Source of the DNA: Bradyrhizobium sp. ORS 285
Lineage (GTDB): Bacteria; Pseudomonadota; Alphaproteobacteria; Rhizobiales; Xanthobacteraceae
Direction: 5' to 3'
NCBI RefSeq assembly: GCF_900176205.1
Contig: NZ_LT859959.1
Location: 6,747,001 to 6,811,000, forward strand
Length of the DNA stretch: 64,000 nt
A program made the translations under genes and the position numbers. Shown in pieces: positions 25,453 through 35,082 of this stretch. Position 1 is the stretch's first letter. Each line of letters opens with the position of its first letter. The notes under the pieces are model-generated. The model searched no databases, was not told the DNA's origin, and was given only the letters and a program-made list of their open reading frames with translations.

Positions 25453-26511
25453 ATGACCAAGACCGACACCGCCCTCTCCTCCGCCGAAGCCCTGCGCTAC
25501 CCCTGGGAGCAGCATCCCGGTGAGGACCAGGTGGTCGAGGTCGCGCCCGGCGTGCTGTGGCTGCGGCTGAAGCTGCCGTTCCGCCTCAACCATGTGAACA
25601 TCTATTTGCTCGCCGACGGCGACGGCTGGGTTGCGGTGGACTCCGGCTTCGGCAACGAGGAGTCGATCGCCGCCTGGACGCGGCTACTCGACGGACCGCT
25701 CCGTCACGTCAAGATCACCCGGCTGATCGTCACCCATTCGCATCCCGACCATGTCGGGCTTGCGGGGTGGATCGTCGAGCGCTTCGCCTGCCCGCTGGTG
25801 ATGTCGCAGGTCGAGTACCTGCAATCGGTCTATCACCAGAACCGCGGCACCGAGGAGCGGCGCAACGCGCAGCGGCTGTTCTTCCGCCGCCACGGCATGG
25901 ACGAGACCCTGACCGACAAGCTGCTCGGCCGCGGCCAGGAATATCTGCAGCGCGTTTCGGTGCTGCCGGCGTCCTACCGCCGCATCGCCCATGGCGACGA
26001 GATCCAGATCGGCAGCCGACGCTTCAAGGTGATCACCGGCGGCGGCCACGCGCTCGATCAGGTGATGCTGTATTGCGCCGCCGACAAGCTGTTCCTGTCC
26101 GCCGACCAGGTGCTGAGCAAGATCTCGCCCAATGTCAGCGTCTGGGCGGTCGAGCCGGACCAGAACTCGCTCGGCGAATATCTCGCGTCGCTGGCGAGCC
26201 TCACCACCACCCTGCCCTATGATCTCCTGGTGCTGCCCGGCCATGGCGTGCCGTTCTACGGACTGAAGACCCGGATCAAGCAGCTCGCCGACCATCACGA
26301 GGAGCGCTGCCGCATGATCGCGGACGCCTGCCGCGACGAGACCAGGACGTCAGCCCAGCTCGTACCGGTCGTGTTCCACAAGCACGTGCTCGATCCGCAC
26401 CAGATGGGCTTCGCCGCCGGCGAGCTGATCGCCCACGTCAACTACATGCTCGTCGAGGGCCGCCTGACCGCCCGCGAGGTCGACGGCGTGCTGCACTATC
26501 GCACCACCTGA
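25453..26511 (+). CDS. Metallo-beta-lactamase-fold hydrolase
   Basis: A 352-residue MBL-fold enzyme. The first metal motif is VTHSHPDHVG (HxHxDH, about residues 94-103), the next His is in GGGHALDQVM, an Asp in FLSADQVLSKIS, and the last His in VLPGHGVPFYG, so two metal sites can form. A C-terminal helical extension (about residues 285-350) holding HKHVLDPHQMGFAAGE resembles the LACTB2-like group that acts on thioesters or RNA-like substrates. No signal peptide. It stands alone upstream of hemA in the same direction, 206 bp apart. The substrate is unknown. Confidence 0.92.
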   Translation: MTKTDTALSSAEALRYPWEQHPGEDQVVEVAPGVLWLRLKLPFRLNHVNIYLLADGDGWVAVDSGFGNEESIAAWTRLLDGPLRHVKITRLIVTHSHPDHVGLAGWIVERFACPLVMSQVEYLQSVYHQNRGTEERRNAQRLFFRRHGMDETLTDKLLGRGQEYLQRVSVLPASYRRIAHGDEIQIGSRRFKVITGGGHALDQVMLYCAADKLFLSADQVLSKISPNVSVWAVEPDQNSLGEYLASLASLTTTLPYDLLVLPGHGVPFYGLKTRIKQLADHHEERCRMIADACRDETRTSAQLVPVVFHKHVLDPHQMGFAAGELIAHVNYMLVEGRLTAREVDGVLHYRTT

Positions 26512-26717
26512 GGCTGCCGCGCGCTCGCCGCAATGCCGGCGCGGATCGGTCCAGATCGGGCGATCCGTGTATGAAGCTTGGACAAAACGCCCAACTCCTG
26601 CCGTGGGATTCCGGCTCGACAGCCGCTCTGGAAAAGCTCTAAGAAGGCCTTAAGCCCCCGTCGCTTAGAGGGTCCGTTCCAGGCGCTGCGCTGCAGCGCA
26701 GCACGTCAGGTCTCGTG

Positions 26718-27947
26718 ATGGACTACAGCCAATATTTCAGCGCCGCCCTCGGTCGTCTGCATGACGAGCGCCGCTACCGGGTCTTCGCCGATCTCGAACG
26801 CATCGCCGGCCGGTTCCCGCACGCGACGTGGCATTCGCCGGGTGGTCCTCGCAATGTCGTGATCTGGTGCTCCAACGACTATCTCGGCATGGGTCAGCAT
26901 CCCAAGGTGGTCGGCGCGATGGTCGAGACCGCGACCCGCGTCGGCACCGGCGCTGGCGGCACCCGCAACATCGCCGGCACGCACCATCCCCTGGTGCAAC
27001 TGGAAGCCGAGCTCGCCGACCTGCACGGCAAGGAAGCGGCGCTGCTGTTCACCTCCGGCTACGTCTCCAACCAGACCGGCATCGCCACGCTCGCCAAGCT
27101 GATCCCGGACTGCCTGATCCTGTCGGACGCGCTCAATCACAACTCGATGATCGAGGGTGTGCGCCAGTCCGGCTGCGAGCGTCAGATCTGGCGCCACAAC
27201 GATCTCGCCCATCTCGAGCAGTTGCTGATCGCCGCCGGCCCCAGCAGGCCGAAGCTGATCGCCTGCGAGAGCCTGTATTCGATGGACGGCGACGTCGCGC
27301 CTTTGGCTGCGATCTGCGACCTCGCCGAGCGCTACAATGCGATGACCTATGTCGACGAGGTGCACGCCGTCGGCATGTACGGCCCGCGCGGCGGCGGCAT
27401 CGCCGAGCGCGACGGCGTCATGCACCGCATCGACATCCTCGAAGGCACGCTTGCGAAAGCGTTCGGCTGCCTCGGCGGCTATATCGCGGCCAAGGGCGAG
27501 ATCATCGACGCCGTGCGCTCCTACGCGCCGGGCTTCATCTTCACCACCGCGCTGCCGCCGCCGATCTGCTCGGCCGCGACCGCCGCGATCAAGCATCTGA
27601 AATCGTCGAGCTGGGAGCGCGAGCGCCACCAGGACCGCGCCGCGCGCGTCAAGGCGATCCTCAACGCCGCCGGCCTGCCGGTGATGGACAACGACACCCA
27701 CATCGTGCCGCTGTTCGTCGGCGATCCCGAGAAGTGCAAGCAGGCCTCCGACCTCTTGCTCGAGGAGCACGGCATCTACATCCAGCCGATCAACTACCCG
27801 ACGGTTGCTAAAGGCACCGAGCGCCTGCGCATCACCCCGTCGCCCTATCACGACGACGGGCTGATCGACCGCCTGGCGGAAGCCCTGCTGCAGGTGTGGG
27901 AGCGGCTGGGGCTCGCGCTGCACAAGAAGCCGCTGGCGGCGGAATAG
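26718..27947 (+). CDS. hemA: 5-aminolevulinate synthase
   Basis: A 409-residue PLP enzyme that condenses glycine and succinyl-CoA to 5-aminolevulinate, the first step of tetrapyrrole synthesis in alphaproteobacteria. The N-terminus [20 protein letters not shown], the glycine-rich [15 protein letters not shown], the Asp in [12 protein letters not shown] and the Schiff-base Lys in [12 protein letters not shown] are all as in Rhodobacter/Bradyrhizobium HemA (about 407 residues). I start at ATG 26718; GTG 26715 is one codon earlier. It supplies precursor for the heme of the cytochrome oxidase encoded later in the window. No FNR/FixK box was seen in the 206 bp upstream. Confidence 0.97.
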   Translation: MDYSQYFSAALGRLHDERRYRVFADLERIAGRFPHATWHSPGGPRNVVIWCSNDYLGMGQHPKVVGAMVETATRVGTGAGGTRNIAGTHHPLVQLEAELADLHGKEAALLFTSGYVSNQTGIATLAKLIPDCLILSDALNHNSMIEGVRQSGCERQIWRHNDLAHLEQLLIAAGPSRPKLIACESLYSMDGDVAPLAAICDLAERYNAMTYVDEVHAVGMYGPRGGGIAERDGVMHRIDILEGTLAKAFGCLGGYIAAKGEIIDAVRSYAPGFIFTTALPPPICSAATAAIKHLKSSSWERERHQDRAARVKAILNAAGLPVMDNDTHIVPLFVGDPEKCKQASDLLLEEHGIYIQPINYPTVAKGTERLRITPSPYHDDGLIDRLAEALLQVWERLGLALHKKPLAAE

Positions 27948-27995
27948 ATACGACTCGTTGTGGTGAGCCCGCAAACGTCCCCGCAACGGCGGTGC

Positions 27996-28172
27996 GCTCC
28001 CCTCCCCCTTGCGGGGAGGGGTCGGGGGTGGGGGTCCACGAGTCCCGCTGTTCGTGAGGCCCTGAGCTCACAAGCGCACACTGAAATCTCCAAATAGGCG
28101 ACGCGCGCCTCACTCAATTCAGCGCCCGGGGGACCCCCACCCCCAACCCCTCCCCGCAAGGGGGAGGGGAGC
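27996..28172. repeat. Long inverted repeat between hemA and the sensor kinase gene
   Basis: Two 42-bp arms (27996-28037 and 28131-28172) differ at one position when one is reverse-complemented. Each arm starts with the self-complementary CTCCCCTCCCCCTTGCGGGG module, and 93 bp separate them. The region (27948-28362) has no gene. Such paired G-rich elements resemble bradyrhizobial intergenic repeats and could act as a strong terminator after hemA. Confidence 0.85.
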
Positions 28173-28362
28173 AGACCGGCCTTGCTGCGACGACGTCGGC
28201 TCTCATGGGCGCTCGCGCCGCGACAGCGGATGCGACGCACGCCCTTAACGACGCCGCCTCATTCCCCGCGTCCCCAGCTACATCGCTATCGCCCCACCTC
28301 CCCCAAAGCGCTAAGCTCACGGCCCTCATCCAGAGGGAGCGATCGAGGAGTTCGCGCGACAC

Positions 28363-31300
28363 ATGCTGCACGACTGGGGCGTGATCCTGGCCGCGTTCGG
28401 CTATATCGGGTTCCTGTTCCTGGTCGCGAGCCGCGGCAACCGGGCCGGGGAGCGGCGCGCGCCCGAGAGCCGCAGCTGGCTGGCCGGACTGATCTACCCA
28501 TTGTCGCTCGCGATCTACTGCACCTCGTGGACGTTCTTCGGCTCGGTCGGCTTCGCCTCGCGCACCAGCGTGGATTTTCTGGCGATCTATCTCGGCCCGA
28601 TCCTGATGGTCGGCGCCTGCACGCCGCTGCTGCGCCGGGTCATCCATCTCGCCAAGACCCAGAACATCACTTCGGTCGCCGACCTCGTCGGCGCGCGCTA
28701 CGGCAAGAGCCAGGCGGTGGCGGCGACCGTAGCGCTGATCGCGATCATCGGCTCGGTGCCCTACATCGCGCTGCAGCTGAAGGCCGTCGCCTCCTCGCTG
28801 CAGACCATCCTGATCGACGACCGCGCCTTCGCCCACATCCCGATCGTCGGCGACATGGCGCTGATGGTGACCCTCGCGATGGCGATGTTCGCGGTGCTGT
28901 TCGGCACGCGCCAGACCGACGCCACCGAGCACCAGCACGGCCTGATGCTCGCGGTTGCGACCGAGTCGATCATCAAGCTGGTCGCCTTCATCGCCGCCGG
29001 CGCCTTCGTCACCTTCTGGATGTTCTCGCCGGTCGAGCTGATCGAGCGGGCGATGAAATCGCCGGAGGCCGAGCGCGCGCTCGAATACGTGCCGGGGATC
29101 GGCAACTTCCTGACCATGACCCTGCTGTCGTTCTGCGCCGCGATGCTGCTGCCGCGCCAGTTCCACGTCAGCGTGGTCGAGAACGCCAGCGACGCCGAGG
29201 TGTCGCGCGCGCGCTGGCTGTTCCCGCTCTATCTCGTGGCGATCAACCTGTTCGTGATCCCGATCGCGCTCGCCGGCCTCGTCACCTTCCCCTTCGGCGC
29301 CGTCGACAGCGACATGTATGTGCTGGCGCTGCCGATCGAGGCGGGCTCGCAATGGCTGTCGGTGCTGGTGTTCGTCGGCGGCCTGTCGGCGGCGACCGCG
29401 ATGGTGATCGTCGAATGCGTCGCGCTGTCGATCATGGTCTGCAACGACATCGTCGTGCCGCTGGTGCTGCAGCGCCAGCAGGCCCAGCGCGAGATCGGCC
29501 GCGACTTCGCCGGCTTCCTGCTCGGCACCCGCCGCATCGCGATCTTCGCCATCATGGTGATGGCCTATTTCTACTACCGCGCGCTCGGCACCGCGCAGCT
29601 CGCCGCGATCGGTCTGCTGTCGTTCGCCGCGATCGCGCAGCTGGCGCCGAGCTTCTTCGGCGGCCTGTTGTGGCGGCGCGCCACCGCGCGCGGCGCGATG
29701 GGCGGCATGCTGGTCGGCTTCGCCGTCTGGCTCTACACGCTGTTCATCCCGAGCTTCCTCGACACCTCCACCGCCGGCATTCTCTTCCTGCAGCATGGCC
29801 CGTTCGGCTTCGAGCCGCTCAGGCCGCAGGCGCTGCTCGGCACCGATCTGCCGCCGCTGCTGCATGGCGTGCTGTGGAGCCTGTCGCTCAATCTCCTGAC
29901 CTACATCGTGCTGTCGCTGGCGCGGCAGCCGTCGTCCATCGAACTTTTGCAAGCCGATCTGTTCGTGCCGGCCGAGCTGACGCCGAGCGCCCCGAGCTTC
30001 CGCCGCTGGCGCTCCACCGTGACCGTGCAGGACATCCAGAGCACCGTCGGGCAGTATCTCGGCCCCGACCGCGCCCGCGCCTCGTTCGAGGCCTTCGCCC
30101 TCCAGCGCAACATGTCGCTCGATCCGGCGGCACCGGCCGATTTCGAGCTGCTGCGCCATGCCGAGCACCTGATCGCCTCCTCGATCGGCGCGGCGTCGTC
30201 GCGCCTGGTGATGTCGCTGCTGTTGCGCAAGCGCACCGTCTCCGCCAAGGCCGCGCTGAAACTGCTCGACGATTCCCACGCCGCGCTGCATTTCAACCGC
30301 GAGATCCTGCAGACCGCGCTCAACCATGTGCGCCAGGGCATCGCGGTGTTCGATGCCGACCTGCAACTGATCTGCTCCAACGGCCAGTTCGTCGACCTGC
30401 TCGGCCTGCCGCCGCATCTGGTGCAGATCGGCAGTCCCCTGCGCGAGATCCTCGAATTCATGGGCACGATCGGCGCGCCGACCTATGAGGACAGCGAGGC
30501 GCTGCTGGCGCGGCGGCTCGCCGCCTATACCACCGAGGGCGAGCCGTATCTGGAACGCCTTGCCGACCGCCATATGGTGATCGAGGTCCGCACCAACCGC
30601 ATGCCCGACGGCGGCCTCGTCATCACCTTCACCGACGTGACGCCGTCCTTCGAGGCGGCGGAAGCGCTGGAGCGCGCCAATGCGACGCTCGAAAAACGCG
30701 TGCGCGACCGCACCGAGGAGCTGACGCGGCTGAACTCCGAGCTCGCGGTCGCCAAGAGCGCCGCCGAGGATGCCAACATCTCCAAGACCCGCTTCCTCGC
30801 GGCCGCGAGCCACGACATCCTGCAGCCGCTGAACGCGGCGCGACTTTACGTGACCAGCCTGGTCGAACGTCAGACGCCGGGAGAGGATTCCCGCCTGGTC
30901 GAGAACATCGACGACTCGCTGGAGGCCATCGAGGAGATCCTCGGCGCGCTGCTCGACATCTCCCGGCTCGATGCGGGCGCGATGACGCCGTCGGTGTCGA
31001 GCTTCAAGATGGCCGACCTGATGCGCTCGCTGGAGATCGAGTTCGCGCCGGCCGCGCGCGCCAAGGGTCTTGATCTCATCTTCGTACCCTGCTCATTGCC
31101 CGTCGAATCTGACCGGCTCCTGCTGCGCCGGCTGCTGCAGAACTTCATCTCCAACGCCATCAAATACACGCCCAATGGCCGCGTGCTGGTCGGCTGCCGC
31201 CGCCATGGCACCTCGCTGCAGATCGGCGTCTACGACACCGGTGTCGGCATTCCCCCAGTGAAGCGCGGCGAGATCTTCAAGGAATTCCACCGCCTCGAAC

Positions 31301-31884
31301 AGGGCGCGCGGATCGCCCGCGGTCTGGGCCTCGGGCTCTCCATCGTCGAGCGCATCGCCCGCGTGCTCAATCACGGCATCGCGCTGGACTCGCGGCCCGG
31401 CCGCGGCTCGGTCTTCTCCGTGACAGTGCCGGTCGCCAAGGCGATCAACCACACCGCCGCCGTCACCAGCGCCACCCCGCTCGCCAAGACGCCAATCGCA
31501 GGCGCCCTGATCGTCTGCATCGAGAACGATCCCGCGATCCTCGACGGCATGCGCACCTTGCTCACGGCCTGGGACGCCGAGGTCATCGCCGTCCCCGACC
31601 CGGAATCCGCCGAAGAAGCGATCGCCGCCCGCAACGGCGCCGTGACCGGTCTCCTGGTCGACTACCACCTCGACCGCGGCAACGGCATCGCCGCGATCCG
31701 CGACATCCGCCGCCGCTTCAACGAGGCGCTGCCCGCGATCCTGATCACCGCCGACCGCAGCCCCCACGTCCGCGCCGCCGCCCGCGACGAGAACATCGCC
31801 GTGCTGAACAAGCCGCTGAAGCCGGCATCCTTGCGCGCGCTGCTCGGACAATGGCGGATCCAGCAGATGGTGGCGGCGGAGTAG
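28363..31884 (+). CDS. SSS-family transporter fused to PAS, histidine kinase and receiver domains
   Basis: An 1173-residue membrane sensor. Residues about 1-520 are a sodium:solute-symporter-like module with about 13 helices (WTFFGSVGFASRTSVDFLAIYLGP; VVENASDAEVSRARWLFPLYL). A PAS-like domain follows (HVRQGIAVFDADLQLICSN, about 655-770), then a coiled coil, the kinase with His near residue 816 (ASHDILQPLNAAR), N-box NFISNAIKYT, G-boxes DTGVGIP and GLGLGLSIV, and a receiver with Asp in LLVDYHLDRG and Lys in LNKPL. The layout matches CbrA/NahK-like hybrid kinases. GAGGAG precedes the ATG. It may sense a transported nutrient; no cognate DNA-binding regulator is adjacent. Confidence 0.94.
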   Translation: MLHDWGVILAAFGYIGFLFLVASRGNRAGERRAPESRSWLAGLIYPLSLAIYCTSWTFFGSVGFASRTSVDFLAIYLGPILMVGACTPLLRRVIHLAKTQNITSVADLVGARYGKSQAVAATVALIAIIGSVPYIALQLKAVASSLQTILIDDRAFAHIPIVGDMALMVTLAMAMFAVLFGTRQTDATEHQHGLMLAVATESIIKLVAFIAAGAFVTFWMFSPVELIERAMKSPEAERALEYVPGIGNFLTMTLLSFCAAMLLPRQFHVSVVENASDAEVSRARWLFPLYLVAINLFVIPIALAGLVTFPFGAVDSDMYVLALPIEAGSQWLSVLVFVGGLSAATAMVIVECVALSIMVCNDIVVPLVLQRQQAQREIGRDFAGFLLGTRRIAIFAIMVMAYFYYRALGTAQLAAIGLLSFAAIAQLAPSFFGGLLWRRATARGAMGGMLVGFAVWLYTLFIPSFLDTSTAGILFLQHGPFGFEPLRPQALLGTDLPPLLHGVLWSLSLNLLTYIVLSLARQPSSIELLQADLFVPAELTPSAPSFRRWRSTVTVQDIQSTVGQYLGPDRARASFEAFALQRNMSLDPAAPADFELLRHAEHLIASSIGAASSRLVMSLLLRKRTVSAKAALKLLDDSHAALHFNREILQTALNHVRQGIAVFDADLQLICSNGQFVDLLGLPPHLVQIGSPLREILEFMGTIGAPTYEDSEALLARRLAAYTTEGEPYLERLADRHMVIEVRTNRMPDGGLVITFTDVTPSFEAAEALERANATLEKRVRDRTEELTRLNSELAVAKSAAEDANISKTRFLAAASHDILQPLNAARLYVTSLVERQTPGEDSRLVENIDDSLEAIEEILGALLDISRLDAGAMTPSVSSFKMADLMRSLEIEFAPAARAKGLDLIFVPCSLPVESDRLLLRRLLQNFISNAIKYTPNGRVLVGCRRHGTSLQIGVYDTGVGIPPVKRGEIFKEFHRLEQGARIARGLGLGLSIVERIARVLNHGIALDSRPGRGSVFSVTVPVAKAINHTAAVTSATPLAKTPIAGALIVCIENDPAILDGMRTLLTAWDAEVIAVPDPESAEEAIAARNGAVTGLLVDYHLDRGNGIAAIRDIRRRFNEALPAILITADRSPHVRAAARDENIAVLNKPLKPASLRALLGQWRIQQMVAAE

Positions 31885-31921
31885 CGAAGGCTCTCTCGCG
31901 CCGACTTGCGCTGTCGCCAGC

Positions 31922-33991
31922 TCAGTGGCTGCCTGTCGTCAACAGCGCCCGAAGGACCGCGATCGCGAGCCAGAGGACCCCGACGACGAATGGGGCCGAG
32001 ACCTTCAGGTTCAGGTTCGATTGAAAACCCGGCGGCCGGATCTTGTCGTGCTTGGCGGAGGCCTGGACGAACAGGATGTTCTGCTGCGCGCACCTCACCA
32101 AGAGGTCGTAGCTCTCGGCCTTGGACCGCGGCACCGTCCAGCTCTCGACGGTCAATTCCTTGAAGCTCTCGACATGGCGGCCGTCGGAGCTGTAGCGGCT
32201 CGCGAGCCTGAGCCCGGGCAGCTCATGCGTCTCCTCGGACCGCGCGTCCGGCCAGTCGCGGGGCATTTCGACCTGCAGCAGCCACGACAGGCGCCTGGGG
32301 CGGCCGACATAGATATCGTGCTCGCGCGCAGCCAATCCGGCGCCCGACAAGTCCGTGCCGATATTGTTGTCGACGAACTGCAGATGAATCTGATCCGGCT
32401 TGTCGGATGCCCGCCAGCAGTCGCTCATCGTGTATCGCGCATCCAGCACGATCTTGTTGTGGACCCGGTCGTCCTGGATCTCGATCGGCGTAGCCTCAGT
32501 CGCCGTCGGCCAATTGGCCTGCAACTGGCTGAGCAGGCCGCGCGCGAGACCGGTCTCCCCCTCATTGGCAATCATGTTCCTGATCTGGTCGGCACCCCAG
32601 GCTGAAAATTCGAGGCTGCGACGCAACGTCGCCGGAGCCTGGCGCGTGGGACCGACGCGCCAGTCGTCGTGGCAGTGCATGATGTGCTGGACTGCGTGCT
32701 CCGGCATCTGCTCCAACCGCGAGACATCCGGGGCCAGCGGCAGCGCCCATCCGAGATGAGGCACCTCGATCTGGTCGAGGCTGCCGCCCTGAACCGAGAG
32801 CGTCGGATCGAGCCAATAGCTGCGCCCAGCGAGCCGGAGGCGGACGATGCAATGATCGAACGCGGCCGGGCTCGGCAGCACCTGATCCAGCGCGACACCA
32901 TGCGTCGTGGAGACCAGCGCGGCGCAGGCGTCGAGACCGAGGCGGCGTGCACCGGCCACGTAGAGCCGCGCCTTGTCCTTGCAGTCGCCGAAGCGACCGG
33001 ACCAGATCGTCTCGAGGTCGCGCGGCGTCAGGCCGCCCTCCCCCAGCGAGAGAAAGAAGTAGCGCAACTCCCCTTGGACGAAGCGCAGCCATTCGACCGC
33101 CCGCTGCTCCGGATCAGCGAACGCCTGTCCGATCCGATCGATGTCGGCGGCAAGCTCCGGCGGAATGTCGCCGCTGTCATAGGCTCCGGCCATCAAGCCC
33201 GCGACGTCGCCCCAGCTCTCGAACTCGCTGAGTTGAAACGCGGGCGTCTCGAACACCCAGGGCGGTGTCAAAGGCGCGCTCGGGCTGATCTTCTTCTGAC
33301 CGACCAGACGCCGGCGGATGTCCTCGACGTCGTCCCGCACGCTGATCTCGGGATGCGGAGGGTCATTGAAATCGCGGCTGGCGATGGTGCGACCGCGCGG
33401 CTTCAGCACCCGGTGACGGTGATCGAAGGTCGGATTGAAGGCGTCGAGCGCCACCCAGGTCTGGTACTTGCCGCCGAAGATCGGCTTGTCGCCCTGGAGC
33501 GTGCAGCAGAATTCCAGGATGTCATTGGCACGCACGTCCGGGACCAGGAAGGACGCCGTGAGGCGCCCGTTGAGCATCAGCCGCTCGATGTCCCGCTCGC
33601 GGCGGAAGACCTGGAAACATCCGGGCCGCGCATGCTCGATCGCCTGATCGCCGCGCAGGATGCGAACGTAATGGACCTCGAGCGTCTGGTAGCCGGGGTC
33701 GAACTCGATCACGATGTGGGACGCCCTCTCGGCGCCGTCCTTGGTCAGGATGCGCTGCGCCGACCGGAACGTCCAGAGCGGCTGCGATCCGGTAAGGTTG
33801 ACCTGGACATCGGCCAGCAGCCGGCAGACCCCGTTCGCCACGCAGGACTCCTGCTCGGGCGACGGCTCCGTCGCATACGCGGCGAGATCCACCCAGGCCG
33901 GGACGGGCGTGTGACGCACCTCGTCGGCCTTGCCCGCCACTCCCCCGGCGAGCGCCTTTTCCTCAATCTCACTCACGATGACACGCCCCAC
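31922..33991 (-). CDS. DUF3857/transglutaminase-like protein with C-terminal membrane anchor
   Basis: The 689-residue protein has a DUF3857-type beta-rich N-domain (about 50-230), a transglutaminase-like core at about 290-410 and a C-terminal beta region, ending in one membrane helix (about 661-683, APFVVGVLWLAIAVLRALL). The catalytic triad of the papain-like fold is visible: Cys in GRFGDCKDKARLY, His in AFDHCIVRL and Asp in SYWLDPTLS. The start is a GTG at 33991 with only a weak ribosome site; GTG 33976 is an alternative. There is no N-terminal signal, so orientation in the membrane is unclear. It may be a peptidase or cross-linking enzyme; its job is unknown. Confidence 0.85.
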   Translation of the reverse strand: MGRVIVSEIEEKALAGGVAGKADEVRHTPVPAWVDLAAYATEPSPEQESCVANGVCRLLADVQVNLTGSQPLWTFRSAQRILTKDGAERASHIVIEFDPGYQTLEVHYVRILRGDQAIEHARPGCFQVFRRERDIERLMLNGRLTASFLVPDVRANDILEFCCTLQGDKPIFGGKYQTWVALDAFNPTFDHRHRVLKPRGRTIASRDFNDPPHPEISVRDDVEDIRRRLVGQKKISPSAPLTPPWVFETPAFQLSEFESWGDVAGLMAGAYDSGDIPPELAADIDRIGQAFADPEQRAVEWLRFVQGELRYFFLSLGEGGLTPRDLETIWSGRFGDCKDKARLYVAGARRLGLDACAALVSTTHGVALDQVLPSPAAFDHCIVRLRLAGRSYWLDPTLSVQGGSLDQIEVPHLGWALPLAPDVSRLEQMPEHAVQHIMHCHDDWRVGPTRQAPATLRRSLEFSAWGADQIRNMIANEGETGLARGLLSQLQANWPTATEATPIEIQDDRVHNKIVLDARYTMSDCWRASDKPDQIHLQFVDNNIGTDLSGAGLAAREHDIYVGRPRRLSWLLQVEMPRDWPDARSEETHELPGLRLASRYSSDGRHVESFKELTVESWTVPRSKAESYDLLVRCAQQNILFVQASAKHDKIRPPGFQSNLNLKVSAPFVVGVLWLAIAVLRALLTTGSH

Positions 33992-34069
33992 GCGGAACCC
34001 CGGCTTGGGTTACCGTCGTTTGCAAAAGCGTTCAAGCGAAGGCAAGCCCGGCGCCATCAAACAGGGCCG

Positions 34070-34981
34070 CTACGCCTCTCTCCGCGCCCCCATCCGCTCC
34101 ACCAGATAGTCCACGAACACACGCACGCGCGCGGGCGTGTTGGCGCCGCCGACGAACACCGCGTGGAAGACTTCCCTGTCGCCGGGGTTGAACGCCTCGA
34201 GCAGCCGCACCAGCCGCCCCTCGGCGATCGCGTTGCCAAGGGTGAAATCGCCGACGCGGGCGATGCCGACGCCATCGCCCGCGAGTTCGGTCAGCGTGTC
34301 GCCGCTGTTGGCTTCGATCGCGCCGCGCAGCTTCAGCGCGTAGTCGACGCCGTCGCGGCGGAACGGCCACACCGGCTCGGCGCGGCGGAAGCCGTAGTTC
34401 AGGCAATTGTGGTTGTGCAGATCCTCGGGCGTCTCCGGCACGCCCCAGCGCGCGAGATAGTCGGGCGAGGCGACGATGCTGCGGCCGGTCTCGCTGAGCC
34501 GGCGCGCGGTGAGCGCACTGTCGGCCAGCGGACCGCCGCGGATCGCGACGTCGGCCTGCCCTGCCGCGACGTCGACGAGACCGTCGCTCAGATTGATGTC
34601 GACCAGGATGTTGGGATAGCGCCGCACGAATTCGCCGAGCAGCGGCACGATACAAAGACGGCCATGCGAGATCGCGGCGCTGACCCGGATGCGCCCGCGC
34701 GGCGCGCCCTGCTCCGCGATCGCCTGCTCGGCCTCGTCGAGATCGGCAAGGATCCGCCGGGCAGCCGCGAGATAGGCCTGCCCCTCCGCCGTCAGCGTCA
34801 GCGCGCGCGTTGAGCGCAACAGCAGCCGCGCGCCGAGCCGCGCTTCGATCCTGTCGAGCGTGCGGCTGACCGCCGACGGCGTCAGTCCGAGACCCCGTCC
34901 CGCGGCGGAGAAGCTGCCACTGTCGGCGACGGCGCAGAACACTTCGAGGTCCCGGGCCCGATCTGCACTGGCCAGCGTCAT
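34070..34981 (-). CDS. LysR-family transcriptional regulator
   Basis: A 303-residue LTTR with an N-terminal winged helix (DLEVFCAVADSGSFSAAGRG, LTPSAVSRTLDRIEARLG) and a type-2 periplasmic-binding-like effector domain from about residue 92. It belongs to the group close to CrgA/DsdC-like repressors or activators that sit divergent from one target gene. Here the target is very likely the secreted epoxide-hydrolase-like protein, since the two starts are 102 bp apart. The start at 34981 has little ribosome-binding signal and lies at the edge of an inverted repeat that may be its binding site. Confidence 0.92.
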   Translation of the reverse strand: MTLASADRARDLEVFCAVADSGSFSAAGRGLGLTPSAVSRTLDRIEARLGARLLLRSTRALTLTAEGQAYLAAARRILADLDEAEQAIAEQGAPRGRIRVSAAISHGRLCIVPLLGEFVRRYPNILVDINLSDGLVDVAAGQADVAIRGGPLADSALTARRLSETGRSIVASPDYLARWGVPETPEDLHNHNCLNYGFRRAEPVWPFRRDGVDYALKLRGAIEANSGDTLTELAGDGVGIARVGDFTLGNAIAEGRLVRLLEAFNPGDREVFHAVFVGGANTPARVRVFVDYLVERMGARREA

Positions 34982-35001
34982 TTTTGCGTCCAGATCAAAA
35001 A
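34981..35001. promoter_or_regulatory. Candidate LysR binding site
   Basis: TTTTTG (34981-34986) and CAAAAA (34996-35001) form an exact inverted repeat with a 9-base spacer at the start codon of the lysR gene and about 80 bp before the hydrolase gene. The AT-rich symmetry fits an LTTR half-site pair (T-N11-A). Inference only. Confidence 0.5.
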
Positions 35002-35082
35002 TCCTTGGCGTGACACCCCTCTAATACCGCGAACGGCTCCGGTCTAGCTTTGCGTGCATCGACCAACCCGGAGGAGACTGCC

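Noticed and set aside
26512..26717. FNR/FixK box upstream of hemA
   Set aside because: No TTGAT-N4-ATCAA or TTG(A/C)-N6-(T/G)CAA sequence was found there.
28114..30813. 899-residue open frame on the minus strand
   Set aside because: It is antisense to the SSS-kinase gene, is extremely rich in Arg, Gln, His and Asp and has no domain; typical mirror of a high-GC gene.
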